The position numbers were made by a program, and so were the translations under genes. Under the pieces are notes generated by a model that searched no databases, was not told where the DNA came from, and was given only the letters and a program-made list of their open reading frames with translations. 64,000 bases of DNA from Betaproteobacteria bacterium MOLA814 (GTDB lineage: Bacteria > Pseudomonadota > Gammaproteobacteria > Burkholderiales > Burkholderiaceae_C): assembly GCA_000496475.1 (NCBI GenBank), contig AYMW01000003.1, positions 30,465-94,464 of the forward strand. The letters run 5' to 3'. Positions within the stretch are counted from its first letter, which is position 1. Each line of letters opens with the position of its first letter. Below, piece by piece: positions 9,567 to 19,271 of the stretch.

Positions 9567-11285
9567 ATGGTCACTATTGCACGACACGCCTACGCCGACA
9601 TGTTTGGGCCTACAACAGGCGACCGCGTGCGCTTGGCAGATACCAATCTATTGGTGGAAGTAGAAGCTGACTACACGCTGCGCGCCGGCAGCTACGGCGA
9701 CGAGGTCAAGTTTGGTGGTGGCAAAACCATTCGAGACGGCATGGCCCAAAGCCAACACACGCGCCAAGAGGGTGCGGTCGATACCGTGATGACCAATGCT
9801 TTGGTGATTGATCACTGGGGCATCGTAAAAACCGATATAGGCTTAAAAGGCGGTCTTGTTGTGGCGCTTGGCAAAGCAGGCAACCCCGATACCCAAGACG
9901 GCGTAGACATCATCATCGGCCCAGGCACTGAAGTCATCAGCTGCGAAGGCTTCATCGTCACCGCTGGCGGCATAGACAGCCACATTCACTTTATTTGCCC
10001 ACAACAAATTGACGAGGCATTGGCCAGCGGCATCACCACCATGCTGGGAGGCGGTACTGGCCCAGCCACAGGCACCTTGGCCACAACCTGCACACCCGGC
10101 CCTTGGCATATAGAACGCATGCTGCAAGCTGCTGATGGCTTGCCCATGAACATTGGCTTCATGGGCAAAGGCAATGCCAGTCGCCAACCTGCGCTGATCG
10201 AGCAAATCACCGCTGGCGCCATGGGGCTGAAGTTGCATGAGGATTGGGGTACCACACCCTCGGCCATTGACAACTGCTTGAGCGTCGCCGAAGACCATGA
10301 CATACAAATTGCCATACACAGCGACACCTTGAACGAGGCTGGCTTTGTGGAAGACACCATCGCCGCGACCAAAGGAAGAACCCTGTGCGCCTTTCACACC
10401 GAAGGAGCCGGCGGCGGACACGCCCCTGACATCATCCGTGTGGTGGGTGAAGCCAACTTTTTACCCTCGTCAACCAACCCCACCATGCCTTATACGGTCA
10501 ACACCTTGGATGAGCATGTCGACATGCTCATGGTGTGCCACCACCTCGATGCGGGCATTCCAGAAGACTTGGCCTTTGCAGAAAGCCGCATTCGCCGCGA
10601 AACGATTGCCGCTGAAGACATACTCCACGACATGGGTGCCATCAGCATCATGAGCAGCGACAGCCAAGCCATGGGGCGCGTGGGAGAGGTCATTATTCGC
10701 ACGTGGCAGACAGCCGACAAAATGAAATCGCAACGCGGCATCGCCAGCGGCGACAGCGCGCTCAGCGACAACCACCGCGTGAAACGCTACATTGCCAAAT
10801 ACACCATCAACCCTGCCATCGCGCACGGTATGGCGCACATCGTGGGCTCTGTAGAGGTGGGGAAAATGGCAGACTTGGTGGTTTGGAAGCCCGCTTTTTT
10901 TGGTGTGAAGCCAAGCCTTGTGGTCAAAGGTGGCAGCATCGCGCTGGCCGCTATGGGCGACCCCAACGCCTCCATACCCACCCCGCAACCCGTGCACCTC
11001 AGGCCCATGTTTGGCAGCTATGGCCGATCGCTGACGCGCAGCAGCGTCAGCTTTGTGTCACAAGCGGCCCACGCACTGGATGTTGCACAGCGCTACGGCT
11101 TGCACAAGGCAACAGTGCCCGTGCAGCACTGCAGAAATTTAAGCAAACGTGACATGGTGCACAACAGCTACCTGCCCATCATGGACATCGATCCACAACG
11201 CTACACCGTGCGCGCCGATGGTGAGTTGCTGGTGTGTGAGGCGGCAGTAAAGTTGCCCATGGCGCAGCGCTACTTTTTGTTTTAA
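9567..11285 (+). CDS. ureC: Urease alpha subunit (catalytic)
   Basis: 572 aa, full length. This is the amidohydrolase-fold catalytic subunit with two nickel ions. Seen: the first metal pair in [12 protein letters not shown], the carbamylated lysine region GLKLHEDWG, histidines in [13 protein letters not shown] and [15 protein letters not shown], the flap region [21 protein letters not shown], and [14 protein letters not shown] with the metal-binding Asp. Typical UreC in every segment. The product needs UreDEFG for activation, all encoded here. Confidence 0.98.
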   Translation: MVTIARHAYADMFGPTTGDRVRLADTNLLVEVEADYTLRAGSYGDEVKFGGGKTIRDGMAQSQHTRQEGAVDTVMTNALVIDHWGIVKTDIGLKGGLVVALGKAGNPDTQDGVDIIIGPGTEVISCEGFIVTAGGIDSHIHFICPQQIDEALASGITTMLGGGTGPATGTLATTCTPGPWHIERMLQAADGLPMNIGFMGKGNASRQPALIEQITAGAMGLKLHEDWGTTPSAIDNCLSVAEDHDIQIAIHSDTLNEAGFVEDTIAATKGRTLCAFHTEGAGGGHAPDIIRVVGEANFLPSSTNPTMPYTVNTLDEHVDMLMVCHHLDAGIPEDLAFAESRIRRETIAAEDILHDMGAISIMSSDSQAMGRVGEVIIRTWQTADKMKSQRGIASGDSALSDNHRVKRYIAKYTINPAIAHGMAHIVGSVEVGKMADLVVWKPAFFGVKPSLVVKGGSIALAAMGDPNASIPTPQPVHLRPMFGSYGRSLTRSSVSFVSQAAHALDVAQRYGLHKATVPVQHCRNLSKRDMVHNSYLPIMDIDPQRYTVRADGELLVCEAAVKLPMAQRYFLF

Positions 11286-11291
11286 ACCACC

Positions 11292-11861
11292 ATGCAACTG
11301 TTCAACAAAATACTCCCACAAGGTGGAGGCTTGGCCAACGCGTTGCTGCGCCGCGCACCGTGTGTCTGCCTGGACTGGGATGTCAGGCAAAAAAGCCGCT
11401 TTGATGCCACCACCAGTGAGGGCAATGTGGTGGGCGTATTCATAGCCCGTGGGTGTGTGCTGCGTGGCGGTGACGTGTTGGTCAGCACACAAGGCGATCT
11501 GCTGCGTGTCGTTGCCGCCGATCAACCGGTACTGCGCATCACCCCCTGTGCGGAACATGGTCGACCATTTGACCTCGTGCGTGCGGCCTACCACCTTGGC
11601 AACCGCCATGTACCCATTGAACTGACACCCACTCACCTGCACATTGAACCCGACCATGTGTTGGCTGACATGTTGCGCGAAATGCACTTGACAGTCGCGC
11701 AAGCACAATCCGCTTTTGAGCCTGAGTCTGGTGCCTACGGTGACCACTCAGCCCATCAACACGCCGATAAGGGCCATACCCAGAACCACAGCCACAGCCA
11801 CAGCCACAGCCAAGGCCATGATGACGGGCACCTCCATGACAACGGCCACGCACATGGCTGA
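11292..11861 (+). CDS. ureE: Urease accessory protein UreE with His-rich tail
   Basis: 189 aa. The nickel metallochaperone passes nickel to UreG and the activation complex. The N-terminal domain is peptide-binding-like. The middle metal-binding domain contains YHLGNRHVPIEL and the conserved end region HLHIEPDHVLADMLREM. The last 40 or so residues form a histidine- and aspartate-rich tail (repeated SH dipeptides, then GHDDGH, HGHAHG-like), a nickel-storage feature of some UreE proteins. The tail codons form a short CACAGC repeat near 11790-11810, which could be length-variable. It overlaps ureF by 8 bases. Confidence 0.95.
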   Translation: MQLFNKILPQGGGLANALLRRAPCVCLDWDVRQKSRFDATTSEGNVVGVFIARGCVLRGGDVLVSTQGDLLRVVAADQPVLRITPCAEHGRPFDLVRAAYHLGNRHVPIELTPTHLHIEPDHVLADMLREMHLTVAQAQSAFEPESGAYGDHSAHQHADKGHTQNHSHSHSHSQGHDDGHLHDNGHAHG

Positions 11862-12597
11862 GCCAACAACCGCTAACACCGCCACCACCGAGACTGCAGC
11901 AACGCCGGCCCTGCTGCAACTGCTCTGGCTGGCCTCGCCTGCCTTGCCCGTTGGCGGATTTAGTTATTCAGACGGGTTAGAAGCAGGCGTGTCGTGTTTG
12001 CAAGTGCACGACGAGCGCAGCGCAGGCGATTGGATTGTTGAGCAGCTGCACATCAGCTTGGCCCGCTGTGACTTAGCCGTTATGGCTCAAGCCATTGCGG
12101 CTTGGCACAACGCAGATTTTGAGCGCGTACACGCACTCAATAACTGGGTGTTACACACCCGAGAAACACACGAATTCAGACGACAGACCGAACAAATGGG
12201 ACGCTCGCTGGCGGTGTGGGCTGGACAGTTTGACCCGTCCAACGCTGACCTGCCAGCCACCAAAGCGCACCATGCACTGCAAGCTTGCGCCTTAGCTGTA
12301 CCCACCTTTCCAGTGGTATGCGCCGCTGTCGCGGCATGTGGTTTGGCCAACCACGCCGATGCACTCAGTGCACACGCTTTTACATGGGCGGAAAACCAGG
12401 TTCAAGCCGCCATCAAGGCTGTACCGCTGGGACAAAGCGCAGGCCAGCGCATACTCGCACGGTTGGTGCAAAACATACCAACGGCTGTGGCAACGGCACA
12501 GGCGCTTAACGACTTCACACGCCAATCGTGCACGCCTATGCTGGCTATTCACAGCGCCCAACACGAAACCCAATACTCGAGGCTTTTCCGATCATGA
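11854..12597 (+). CDS. ureF: Urease accessory protein UreF
   Basis: 247 aa from the ATG at 11854, which overlaps the ureE stop; the frame is open upstream to 11716 only as a shadow of the ureE His tail. The conserved N-terminus [24 protein letters not shown] is clear, as are [20 protein letters not shown] and the C-terminal [23 protein letters not shown]. UreF forms the UreD-UreF-UreG activation complex and gates nickel transfer. Its stop overlaps the ureG start (ATGA). Confidence 0.95.
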   Translation: MAEPTTANTATTETAATPALLQLLWLASPALPVGGFSYSDGLEAGVSCLQVHDERSAGDWIVEQLHISLARCDLAVMAQAIAAWHNADFERVHALNNWVLHTRETHEFRRQTEQMGRSLAVWAGQFDPSNADLPATKAHHALQACALAVPTFPVVCAAVAACGLANHADALSAHAFTWAENQVQAAIKAVPLGQSAGQRILARLVQNIPTAVATAQALNDFTRQSCTPMLAIHSAQHETQYSRLFRS

Positions 12598-13295
12598 CAA
12601 CCGCTCTTCACCACATTGCCAACCGCACCAAGCTGCTGCCGCCACTGCGCGTGGGCATAGGGGGGCCCGTCGGCTCTGGCAAGACCACACTGCTAGAAAT
12701 GCTGTGCAAGGCGATGTCTAGCACCTACGACTTGATTGCCATTACCAACGACATCTACACCAAAGAAGACCAACGCTTGCTCACAGTCAGCGGTGCATTG
12801 TCGGCTGAGCGCATCATGGGCGTGGAAACAGGCGGTTGTCCACACACGGCCATCCGTGAAGACGCATCCATCAACTTAGAGGCGATCGACAGAATGCTGG
12901 CGCAGTTCCCCAACGCCGACATCGTGTTTATAGAAAGTGGCGGCGACAACTTGGCCGCTACATTCAGCCCTGAGCTGAGCGACCTCACCATCTATGTCAT
13001 CGACGTCGCAGCAGGTGAGAAAATACCGCGCAAGGGTGGTCCGGGCATCACCAAAAGCGATTTTTTCATCATCAACAAAACAGACTTGGCGCCCTATGTA
13101 GGCGCGAGCTTAGACGTGATGGACGCAGACACACGGCGCATGCGCACCACGCCACAAGGTGTGAAACCCTATGTCATGACCAACTTGAAAACACTGGTAG
13201 GTTTACCTGACGTGATTGCTTTTATTGAGCAGCGCGGCATGCTGAAATCCGGCATAGGCGAGCCGCTTGCGCAGCCAGCACAGCGGGCCCGCTGA
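12594..13295 (+). CDS. ureG: Urease accessory GTPase UreG
   Basis: 233 aa from the ATG at 12594. SIMIBI-class GTPase: the P-loop [13 protein letters not shown] is near the N-terminus, followed by [14 protein letters not shown], the nickel-binding CPH in [36 protein letters not shown], and the base-recognition motif [11 protein letters not shown]. It couples GTP hydrolysis to nickel delivery. It is the last gene of the urease operon and converges with urtE across a 5-base gap, so the two transcripts probably overlap at their 3' ends. Confidence 0.97.
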   Translation: MTTALHHIANRTKLLPPLRVGIGGPVGSGKTTLLEMLCKAMSSTYDLIAITNDIYTKEDQRLLTVSGALSAERIMGVETGGCPHTAIREDASINLEAIDRMLAQFPNADIVFIESGGDNLAATFSPELSDLTIYVIDVAAGEKIPRKGGPGITKSDFFIINKTDLAPYVGASLDVMDADTRRMRTTPQGVKPYVMTNLKTLVGLPDVIAFIEQRGMLKSGIGEPLAQPAQRAR

Positions 13296-13300
13296 TCGGC

Positions 13301-13993
13301 CTAAATAGCCACGAGGTCTCGAACACCTTTGGCGGCCATGTCGTGGCCAGGGCCTTGCGCGATGAACGTTCCGCGCTCCATCACCGCGTAACGGTCAGCC
13401 AACGCTTGGGCAAAGTCGTAGTACTGCTCAACCAACACAATGGCCATGTCGCCACGGTCAGCCAGCATGCGAATAACGCGCCCAATGTCTTTGATGATGC
13501 TGGGCTGAATGCCCTCAGTGGGCTCATCCAAAATGAGCAGCTTGGGCTTGGCCGCCAACGCCCTGGCAATGGCCAGTTGCTGTTGCTGCCCACCCGACAA
13601 ATCCCCGCCGCGGCGGTTCAACATCTCCCCCAATACGGGGAACAGTTCAAACAACTCATCGGGGATGGGTGTGGTCGCTGTTTGCGTGGCCAGACCCATG
13701 AGCAGGTTGTCGCGCACGCTGAGGCGCGCAAATATCTCTCTTCCTTGTGGCACATAACCCACGCCCGCACGCGCGCGTGCGTAAGGCGCATCTTTGGTGA
13801 TGGATTTGCCGTTCAACACGATATCGCCACTGTTAATAGGCACCAAGCCCATCAGTGATTTGAGCAGCGTGGTCTTACCCACCCCATTGCGGCCCAACAC
13901 AACCGTCACCTCGCCAACAGCGGCGCGCAGACTCAGTCCGCGCAAAATATGGCTGCTGCCGTAATACTGGTTTATCGACTGGACCTCGAGCAT
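13301..13993 (-). CDS. urtE: Urea ABC transporter ATP-binding protein UrtE
   Basis: 230 aa from the ATG at 13993 (MLEVQSINQYYGSSHILRGL). The upstream in-frame ATG at 14032 would add 13 unusual residues. It is a LivF-type ATPase: Walker A LGRNGVGKTTLLKSL, signature LSGGQQQQLAIARAL, Walker B KLLILDEPTEGIQPSI, and H-loop region. EPTEGIQPSI is typical of UrtE as opposed to amino-acid LivF. It powers high-affinity urea uptake with UrtD. It is the last gene of the urtABCDE operon. Confidence 0.93.
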   Translation of the reverse strand: MLEVQSINQYYGSSHILRGLSLRAAVGEVTVVLGRNGVGKTTLLKSLMGLVPINSGDIVLNGKSITKDAPYARARAGVGYVPQGREIFARLSVRDNLLMGLATQTATTPIPDELFELFPVLGEMLNRRGGDLSGGQQQQLAIARALAAKPKLLILDEPTEGIQPSIIKDIGRVIRMLADRGDMAIVLVEQYYDFAQALADRYAVMERGTFIAQGPGHDMAAKGVRDLVAI

Positions 13994-14041
13994 GGCCTGG
14001 CTTTCTATGTATTTAAAATAACAACAATGCAATGGCTGTGA

Positions 14042-14914
14042 TCAGCGGCCTAAATACACATCAATGACGCGCTGGTCTGCTTGGACGTGGTCCAGCGTAC
14101 CTTCGGCCAATACAGCACCGTCACATAACACCGTGACGGTATCGGCTATGGCACGTATAAAGTTCATGTCGTGTTCGACCACCACCAACGAGTGCTTACC
14201 TTTAAGACTTAAAAACAGCTCGGCCGTGCGCTCAGTTTCTTCATCCGTCATACCGGCTACCGGTTCGTCAAGCAGCAACAAGCGGGGCTCTTGCATCAAC
14301 AACATGCCAATTTCTAGCCATTGCTTTTGTCCGTGGCTTAACGTGCCGGCTAGGTCTTTGGCATGTGTGCCCAGTTGTATGGTGATCAACACCTCAGCCA
14401 AGCGCTCGCGCTGCAAAGGTGTCAAGCGAAATAGCAAACTGCTGCGCACACTTTTGTTGGCGGCCAAGGCAAGCTCGAGATTTTCAAACACGCTGAGATG
14501 CTCAAACACGGTAGGCTTTTGAAACTTACGGCCAATACCCATGGTGGCAATATCAGCCTCGCGGTAACGCAATAAATCGATGGTGCTGCCCAAAAAAACA
14601 CGGCCTCTGTCCGGGCGGGTTTTCCCAGTAATGATGTCCATCATGGTGGTTTTACCAGCGCCGTTCGGGCCAATAATGCAGCGCAACTCACCCGGTGCAA
14701 TGTCCAATGACAAGCCGTTGATGGCTTTGAAGCCATCAAAACTGACATGCACATCCTCTAAGTACAAAATGCGCCCGTGGGTGACATCGATCTCACCAGG
14801 GACATGCAACCTGCCGATGCCAGGCCTTCGGTCGCCCGATACGGTGGCGCTAGAACGCCTGTGGTGAGCGTGAGCCATGCGCTGCGCACCGTCTTGCATC
14901 AAACCAGGGGTCAT
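14042..14914 (-). CDS. urtD: Urea ABC transporter ATP-binding protein UrtD
   Basis: 290 aa from the ATG at 14914, which overlaps the urtC stop (ATGA). LivG-type ATPase: Walker A GPNGAGKTTMMDIITGKTRPD, then GIGRKFQKPTVFEHLSVFENLELAL, signature LSHGQKQWLEIGMLLMQEP, Walker B LLLLDEPVAGMTDEETERTAEL. The GMTDEE element marks UrtD. About 45 residues precede the usual start of the ATPase fold; an ATG a few residues further in (MQDGAQRMAHAHH) is a possible alternative. It is the partner of UrtE. Confidence 0.93.
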   Translation of the reverse strand: MTPGLMQDGAQRMAHAHHRRSSATVSGDRRPGIGRLHVPGEIDVTHGRILYLEDVHVSFDGFKAINGLSLDIAPGELRCIIGPNGAGKTTMMDIITGKTRPDRGRVFLGSTIDLLRYREADIATMGIGRKFQKPTVFEHLSVFENLELALAANKSVRSSLLFRLTPLQRERLAEVLITIQLGTHAKDLAGTLSHGQKQWLEIGMLLMQEPRLLLLDEPVAGMTDEETERTAELFLSLKGKHSLVVVEHDMNFIRAIADTVTVLCDGAVLAEGTLDHVQADQRVIDVYLGR

Positions 14915-16062
14915 GGCGCACCCCCTGACCGGCCTGCAGCAAGCTTGGCCATCATCTGGCGCCACAGACCCACCACACCATGCGGCAAATACAATGTCAC
15001 ACCAATAAACAAGGCCCCCAACACATACAGCCAAAACTCAGGAAAGGCTACGGTCAACCAAGACTTGGCGCCGTTCACAATGAATGCGCCAATAATGGGC
15101 CCGATTAATGTGGCTCGCCCGCCAACTGCAGCCCAAATCACCATCTCAATGCTGTTGGCTGTGCTCAACTCACTCGGATTGATAATGCCCACTTGGGGCA
15201 CGTACAAGGCGCCAGCAATACCGCACATCACAGCCGATACTGTCCAAATAGCCAGTTTGTAGGGCAATGGGTTGTAGCCACAAAACATCAAACGGCTTTC
15301 ACTGTCACGCACAGCTTGCAGCACGCGTCCAAACTTGCTGCGCACCAACCAGCGCGCGCCCACATAGCAGGCCAGCAGCACAGTACCTGTAAGCACAAAC
15401 AACAACATGCGCATGCCTGCAGTGGCCAGCGGTATGTCAGCAATGCGCTTGAAGTCAGTAAAGCCGTTGTTGCCGCCCAAACCTGTTTCGTTGCGAAAGA
15501 ACAGCAACAGCGCAGCAAAGGTCAAAGCCTGCGTGATGATTGAGAAATACACACCTTTGATGCGCGAACGAAACGCAAAGTAGCCAAATATATAGGCCAC
15601 CACTGCTGGCACCAACACAATCAGCGCCAGCGTTGCTGGCAAACTATCAGACAACGCCCAGTGCCAAGGCAACTCTTTCCAATCTAAGAAAATCATGAAA
15701 TCAGGTAGCGGGCTTTTGTAGTTGCCATCCAAACCAATTTGGCGCATCAGGTACATGCCCATCACATAGCCACCCAATGCAAAAAACAAACCGTGGCCCA
15801 AACTGAGAATACCTGTATAACCCCAAATCAAATCAATGGCCAACGCACAAATGGCATAGCACATGATTTTTCCCAGTAGGCCGACCATGTAGCCACTGAG
15901 ATGCAAGGGCTGCCCTTCAGGGATCACCAAATTGGCCAGAGGGGCCAGCACGGCAATCGCCACAACGGCCATCCAAAAGACACTCCAGCCACGGCGGGTA
16001 AGCACTGGAGCCGGCACGGGTAAGTCGTGGGCCAAATCAGATATTGAATGAGGCGCACTCAT
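14911..16062 (-). CDS. urtC: Urea ABC transporter permease UrtC
   Basis: 383 aa, LivM-type inner-membrane permease with about ten hydrophobic segments. Characteristic text: CYAICALAIDLIWGYTGILSLGHGLFFALGGYVMGMYLMRQIG near residues 50-95 and FGRVLQAVRDSESRLMFCGYNPLPYKLAIWTVSAVMCGIAGALYVPQVGIINPSE later. LPDFMIFLDWKELPWHW is a UrtC-type periplasmic loop. It overlaps both neighbours by 4 bases (urtB stop and urtD start), so the operon is tightly coupled. Confidence 0.94.
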   Translation of the reverse strand: MSAPHSISDLAHDLPVPAPVLTRRGWSVFWMAVVAIAVLAPLANLVIPEGQPLHLSGYMVGLLGKIMCYAICALAIDLIWGYTGILSLGHGLFFALGGYVMGMYLMRQIGLDGNYKSPLPDFMIFLDWKELPWHWALSDSLPATLALIVLVPAVVAYIFGYFAFRSRIKGVYFSIITQALTFAALLLFFRNETGLGGNNGFTDFKRIADIPLATAGMRMLLFVLTGTVLLACYVGARWLVRSKFGRVLQAVRDSESRLMFCGYNPLPYKLAIWTVSAVMCGIAGALYVPQVGIINPSELSTANSIEMVIWAAVGGRATLIGPIIGAFIVNGAKSWLTVAFPEFWLYVLGALFIGVTLYLPHGVVGLWRQMMAKLAAGRSGGAP

Positions 16063-17666
16063 GACTCAGCACTCCGGCCCTTCATGGCAAACATGCCTTG
16101 TGGACGTTTTTGTATAAACACAATTATGAAAACAAGCACCGCAATTTTGGCCAAAACAGCACCAGCCCAGCCCTCTATGAATTTGTTGAGGATGCCCAAA
16201 CTAAGCGCTGCATACACCGTACCTGCGAGCTGACCCACGCCACCCAGCACCACCACCATGAACGAATCAACGATGTAGTTTTGTCCTAAGTCGGGACCCA
16301 CGTTGCCAATTTGGCTGAGTGCACAACCCGCCAAACCCGCCACACCAGAACCCAGCGCAAATGCATAGGTGTCAATGCGTGCGGTGTTGACGCCCATGCA
16401 TGCGGCTATGGGGCGGTTCTGTGTCACACCTCTGACAAACAAACCCATGCGTGTTGTTGAAATGACCCACGCCACACCAGCCAAAACTGCCAGCGCGAAC
16501 CCAACAATCACAATGCGGTTCCACGGCAGGCTCAGGTTGCCCATCAGCAAGACGTTGCCACTCATCCATGAAGGATTTTCAACACCCACATTTTGGGCTC
16601 CAAATAATGTGCGCACAGTCTGCATCAGCACCAGGCTGATACCCCACGTTGCCAACAAAGTCTCCAGTGGCCTGCCGTATAAATAGCGAATAACGGTGCG
16701 CTCCATCACCACACCAACCAATGCGGCAACGAAAAAAGAGATGGGCACTGCGGCTAATAAATAGGCGTCGAAATACTGCGGCAACTGCTGTTTAAAAATT
16801 GTTTGTATCCACCACGTTGCATAGGCGCCAACCATGATGAGCTCACCATGGGCCATGTTGATCACACCCATGAGGCCATAAGTGATGGCCAATCCCAGCG
16901 CAGCCAGCAACAATATGGAACCCAAGCTGATACCCGTGAACAACTCTGCCAATGTGCGGCTGATGGCGAGTGCCCGGTCAACTGCGGCCAACGAGCTTTT
17001 TAATGCGACTTGTACACCAGCATCGGTCTCAACAGCTTGGCGCTGCATCAGCAGGGGGCGCACCACTGGGCGCTTGGCTTCACCTAGCTTGTGGGCTGCA
17101 GCCAGACGCACAGCAGGGTCTTCGCTTGCCAGCGCAACAGCAGCCACGCTAAGCGCCAGTATGTGTTGCGTGTCGGGGGCTAGCCCAGGCTGACCTAGGG
17201 CTTTTTGCAACAACGCAATGGGCGCGTCTTCAGGGCTGTCAAAGGCGGCGCGCTGCAGGCTTCTTGCTGCTTGCAATTGACGCTCTGGATCGGCGCCGAC
17301 GATATCAAGCCCAGCCAAGGCAATCTCTAGTGCACCGCGTATGCGGTTGTTGACCATCACCTCTTCCATCTCAGCAGTAACCGCGACAACTTGGTCGTTC
17401 AGCGCATCTCGCAAGTTGGTGTCATTCATGATGAACACGCGTCCGTTGTCTTTGCGCAGACGGTCTTGGGCCATGGCACGAATGACGCCATGCGCCACGG
17501 TATCGTCGCCAGAGGCCAACCGATTTAAAACGGCAATTCTGTCGCCGCTGTCACCGTCAACCAAAGCCAAAGCATCGGCTTGAGTCAACGCATGAGTGGC
17601 ACCACTGGTGCACACAACCAATGCGTAGGCGGCGCACTTGAGCCACGCTAACAATGCTTTATGCAT
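16059..17666 (-). CDS. urtB: Urea ABC transporter permease UrtB with long N-terminal domain
   Basis: 535 aa from the ATG at 17666 (MHKALLAWLKCAAYALVV), which starts a clear signal-peptide-like segment ending near THALTQ. Residues about 25-235 form a periplasmic helical region with Ala/Leu repeats (LAVDG, AVRLAAAHKLGEAKRP), HEAT-like in appearance. The LivH-type permease follows with GLAITYGLMGVINMAHGELIMVGAYATW and SFMVVVLGGVGQLAGTVYAAL. The N-terminal addition is known in proteobacterial UrtB, and its job is unclear. The frame is open to 17729, but the signal peptide supports 17666. Confidence 0.92.
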   Translation of the reverse strand: MHKALLAWLKCAAYALVVCTSGATHALTQADALALVDGDSGDRIAVLNRLASGDDTVAHGVIRAMAQDRLRKDNGRVFIMNDTNLRDALNDQVVAVTAEMEEVMVNNRIRGALEIALAGLDIVGADPERQLQAARSLQRAAFDSPEDAPIALLQKALGQPGLAPDTQHILALSVAAVALASEDPAVRLAAAHKLGEAKRPVVRPLLMQRQAVETDAGVQVALKSSLAAVDRALAISRTLAELFTGISLGSILLLAALGLAITYGLMGVINMAHGELIMVGAYATWWIQTIFKQQLPQYFDAYLLAAVPISFFVAALVGVVMERTVIRYLYGRPLETLLATWGISLVLMQTVRTLFGAQNVGVENPSWMSGNVLLMGNLSLPWNRIVIVGFALAVLAGVAWVISTTRMGLFVRGVTQNRPIAACMGVNTARIDTYAFALGSGVAGLAGCALSQIGNVGPDLGQNYIVDSFMVVVLGGVGQLAGTVYAALSLGILNKFIEGWAGAVLAKIAVLVFIIVFIQKRPQGMFAMKGRSAES

Positions 17667-17730
17667 GCGATTCTTTTTAATTGAGCTGCTAAGAATGGGG
17701 TACCCGGTGTGGGTACCCCTGACATTCAAA

Positions 17731-19008
17731 TTACTTAGACATAGGCACGTTTGCTTTGCCTTTGTTTTCTACGATGTAGTCACTCCAAGGGTCTGCAATG
17801 ACCGGGCCTTTGGTCTTCCACACCACACTGAACTGGCCATCCGCCTTGATTTCGCCAATAAACACTGGCTTATGAAGGTGGTGATTTTTCGCGTCCATGG
17901 TGCTCACAAACCCGCCAGGCGCTGGAAACGTTTGTCCAGCCATGGCCGCAATCACCTTGTCTGTGTCTGTGCTGCCAGCTTTGGTGACAGCTTGCGCCCA
18001 CATGTTCAAACCAATGTAAGTGGCTTCCATGGGATCGTTGGTCAACGGCTTGTCTTTATGCCCTGGTAAATTGTTGGCCTTGGCGTAGTTGGCCCACTTG
18101 GTTTTGAAGGCGTCATTGGTTGGGTTCTTGATGGACATGAAGTAATTCCATGCGGCCAAGTGCCCTACCAATGGCTTGGTGTCGACACCGCGCAACTCTT
18201 CTTCACCTACAGAGAATGCCACCACTGGCACATCACTGGCCTTCAGACCAGCGTTGCCAAGCTCCTTGTAAAAAGGAACGTTGGAGTCCCCATTGATGGT
18301 AGAGACAACGGCTGTTTTCTTGCCTTGCGCTGCGAACTTTTTGATTTTTGCAATGATGGTTTGGTAGTCAGAATGCCCAAACGGTGTGTACTCTTCCATG
18401 ATGTCTGCGTCGGCCACACCTTTTGACGTCAAGAAAGCGCGCAAAATTTTATTGGTTGTGCGTGGGTACACATAGTCGGTGCCTAGCAGCACAAAGCGCT
18501 TGGCTGAGCCGCCATCTTTACTCATCAAGTATTCAACAGCAGGTATGGCCTGTTGGTTGGGCGCTGCACCTGTGTAAAACACATTCTTAGACAGCTCCTC
18601 ACCCTCGTACTGAACAGGGTAAAACAACAAGCTGTTTTTTTCTTCAAACACCGGCAGCACTGATTTGCGCGATACCGATGTCCAGCAACCAAACACCACA
18701 GCTACTTTGTCTTGGTCAATAAGCTGTTTGGCTTTTTCAGCAAACAGCGGCCAATTGGACGCAGGGTCGACCACCACAGGCTCCAGCTGCTTGCCCAGTA
18801 AACCGCCTTTGGCGTTAATTTCAGCAATGGTCATCAGGACTGTGTCTTTAAGCACAGATTCAGAAATAGCCATGGTGCCAGACAAGCTGTGCAACACGCC
18901 AATCTTGATGGTGTCAGCTGCAAATGCTTGGGGAATAACCGCAAAGGAGCCGACGGCCAACGCGGCGGCAATTGCGAGGGTTTTCAAATTTCTGCGGCGA
19001 TTCATCAT
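17731..19008 (-). CDS. urtA: Urea ABC transporter substrate-binding protein UrtA
   Basis: 425 aa from the ATG at 19008, with GGAG 8 bases upstream; ATG codons at 19005 and 19026 are alternatives. An Arg-rich start (MMNRRRNLKTL) and a hydrophobic stretch end in an AFA signal-peptidase site near residue 30. The mature protein begins DTIKIGVLHSLSGTMAISESVLKDT, the classical urea/short-chain amide binding protein, with VFGCWTSVSRKSVLPVFEEKNSLLFYPVQYEGEE and EATYIGLNMWAQAVTKAG. It is the periplasmic receptor of the operon. An NtrC/sigma-54 control region lies upstream. Confidence 0.95.
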   Translation of the reverse strand: MMNRRRNLKTLAIAAALAVGSFAVIPQAFAADTIKIGVLHSLSGTMAISESVLKDTVLMTIAEINAKGGLLGKQLEPVVVDPASNWPLFAEKAKQLIDQDKVAVVFGCWTSVSRKSVLPVFEEKNSLLFYPVQYEGEELSKNVFYTGAAPNQQAIPAVEYLMSKDGGSAKRFVLLGTDYVYPRTTNKILRAFLTSKGVADADIMEEYTPFGHSDYQTIIAKIKKFAAQGKKTAVVSTINGDSNVPFYKELGNAGLKASDVPVVAFSVGEEELRGVDTKPLVGHLAAWNYFMSIKNPTNDAFKTKWANYAKANNLPGHKDKPLTNDPMEATYIGLNMWAQAVTKAGSTDTDKVIAAMAGQTFPAPGGFVSTMDAKNHHLHKPVFIGEIKADGQFSVVWKTKGPVIADPWSDYIVENKGKANVPMSK

Positions 19009-19073
19009 GGGGGGCACTCCATTCATTAAAGGGTTGTTGCAGGCTAGATATACCTAGCAGCTGTTACCTCTAA

Positions 19074-19089
19074 TGCAAAGCGCGTGCCA
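19074..19089 (-). promoter_or_regulatory. Sigma-54 (-24/-12) promoter of urtABCDE
   Basis: On the minus strand the sequence TGGCACGCGCTTTGCA matches the sigma-54 consensus TGGCACG-N4-TTGCW at every defined position. The GG and GC dinucleotides have the required spacing. A start site near 19062 would give a leader of about 55 bases before the urtA ATG. A perfect 7-bp inverted repeat (GTGCTGC/GCAGCAC, 19091-19107) lies directly upstream of the -24 box. Confidence 0.85.
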
Positions 19090-19172
19090 TGTGCTGCGAT
19101 GCAGCACATTACGGATATTGTGTGCATGCATGGGCTTTTACAGTGCAGCTTCAGACCCCTTTAAATTGACGA

Positions 19173-19189
19173 TGCACCAAACGAGTGTG
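19173..19189 (-). promoter_or_regulatory. NtrC-type enhancer site upstream of urtA
   Basis: On the minus strand, CACACTCGTTTGGTGCA fits the NtrC dyad TGCACY-N5-GGTGCA, with one perfect half and one imperfect half (two mismatches). It is centred about 120 bases upstream of the inferred start, a normal enhancer distance. Further GGTGCA/TGCACC-like half sites lie at about 19208-19214. Consistent with nitrogen control by the ntrBC genes at 49406-52046. Confidence 0.6.
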
Positions 19190-19271
19190 GTGTCTGCCAC
19201 TTACGGGTGCATCACCATCGCTGGCGTTGTACACATGTGCCGCAAACCATTGGCGCAACTTCAGTCCGGGC

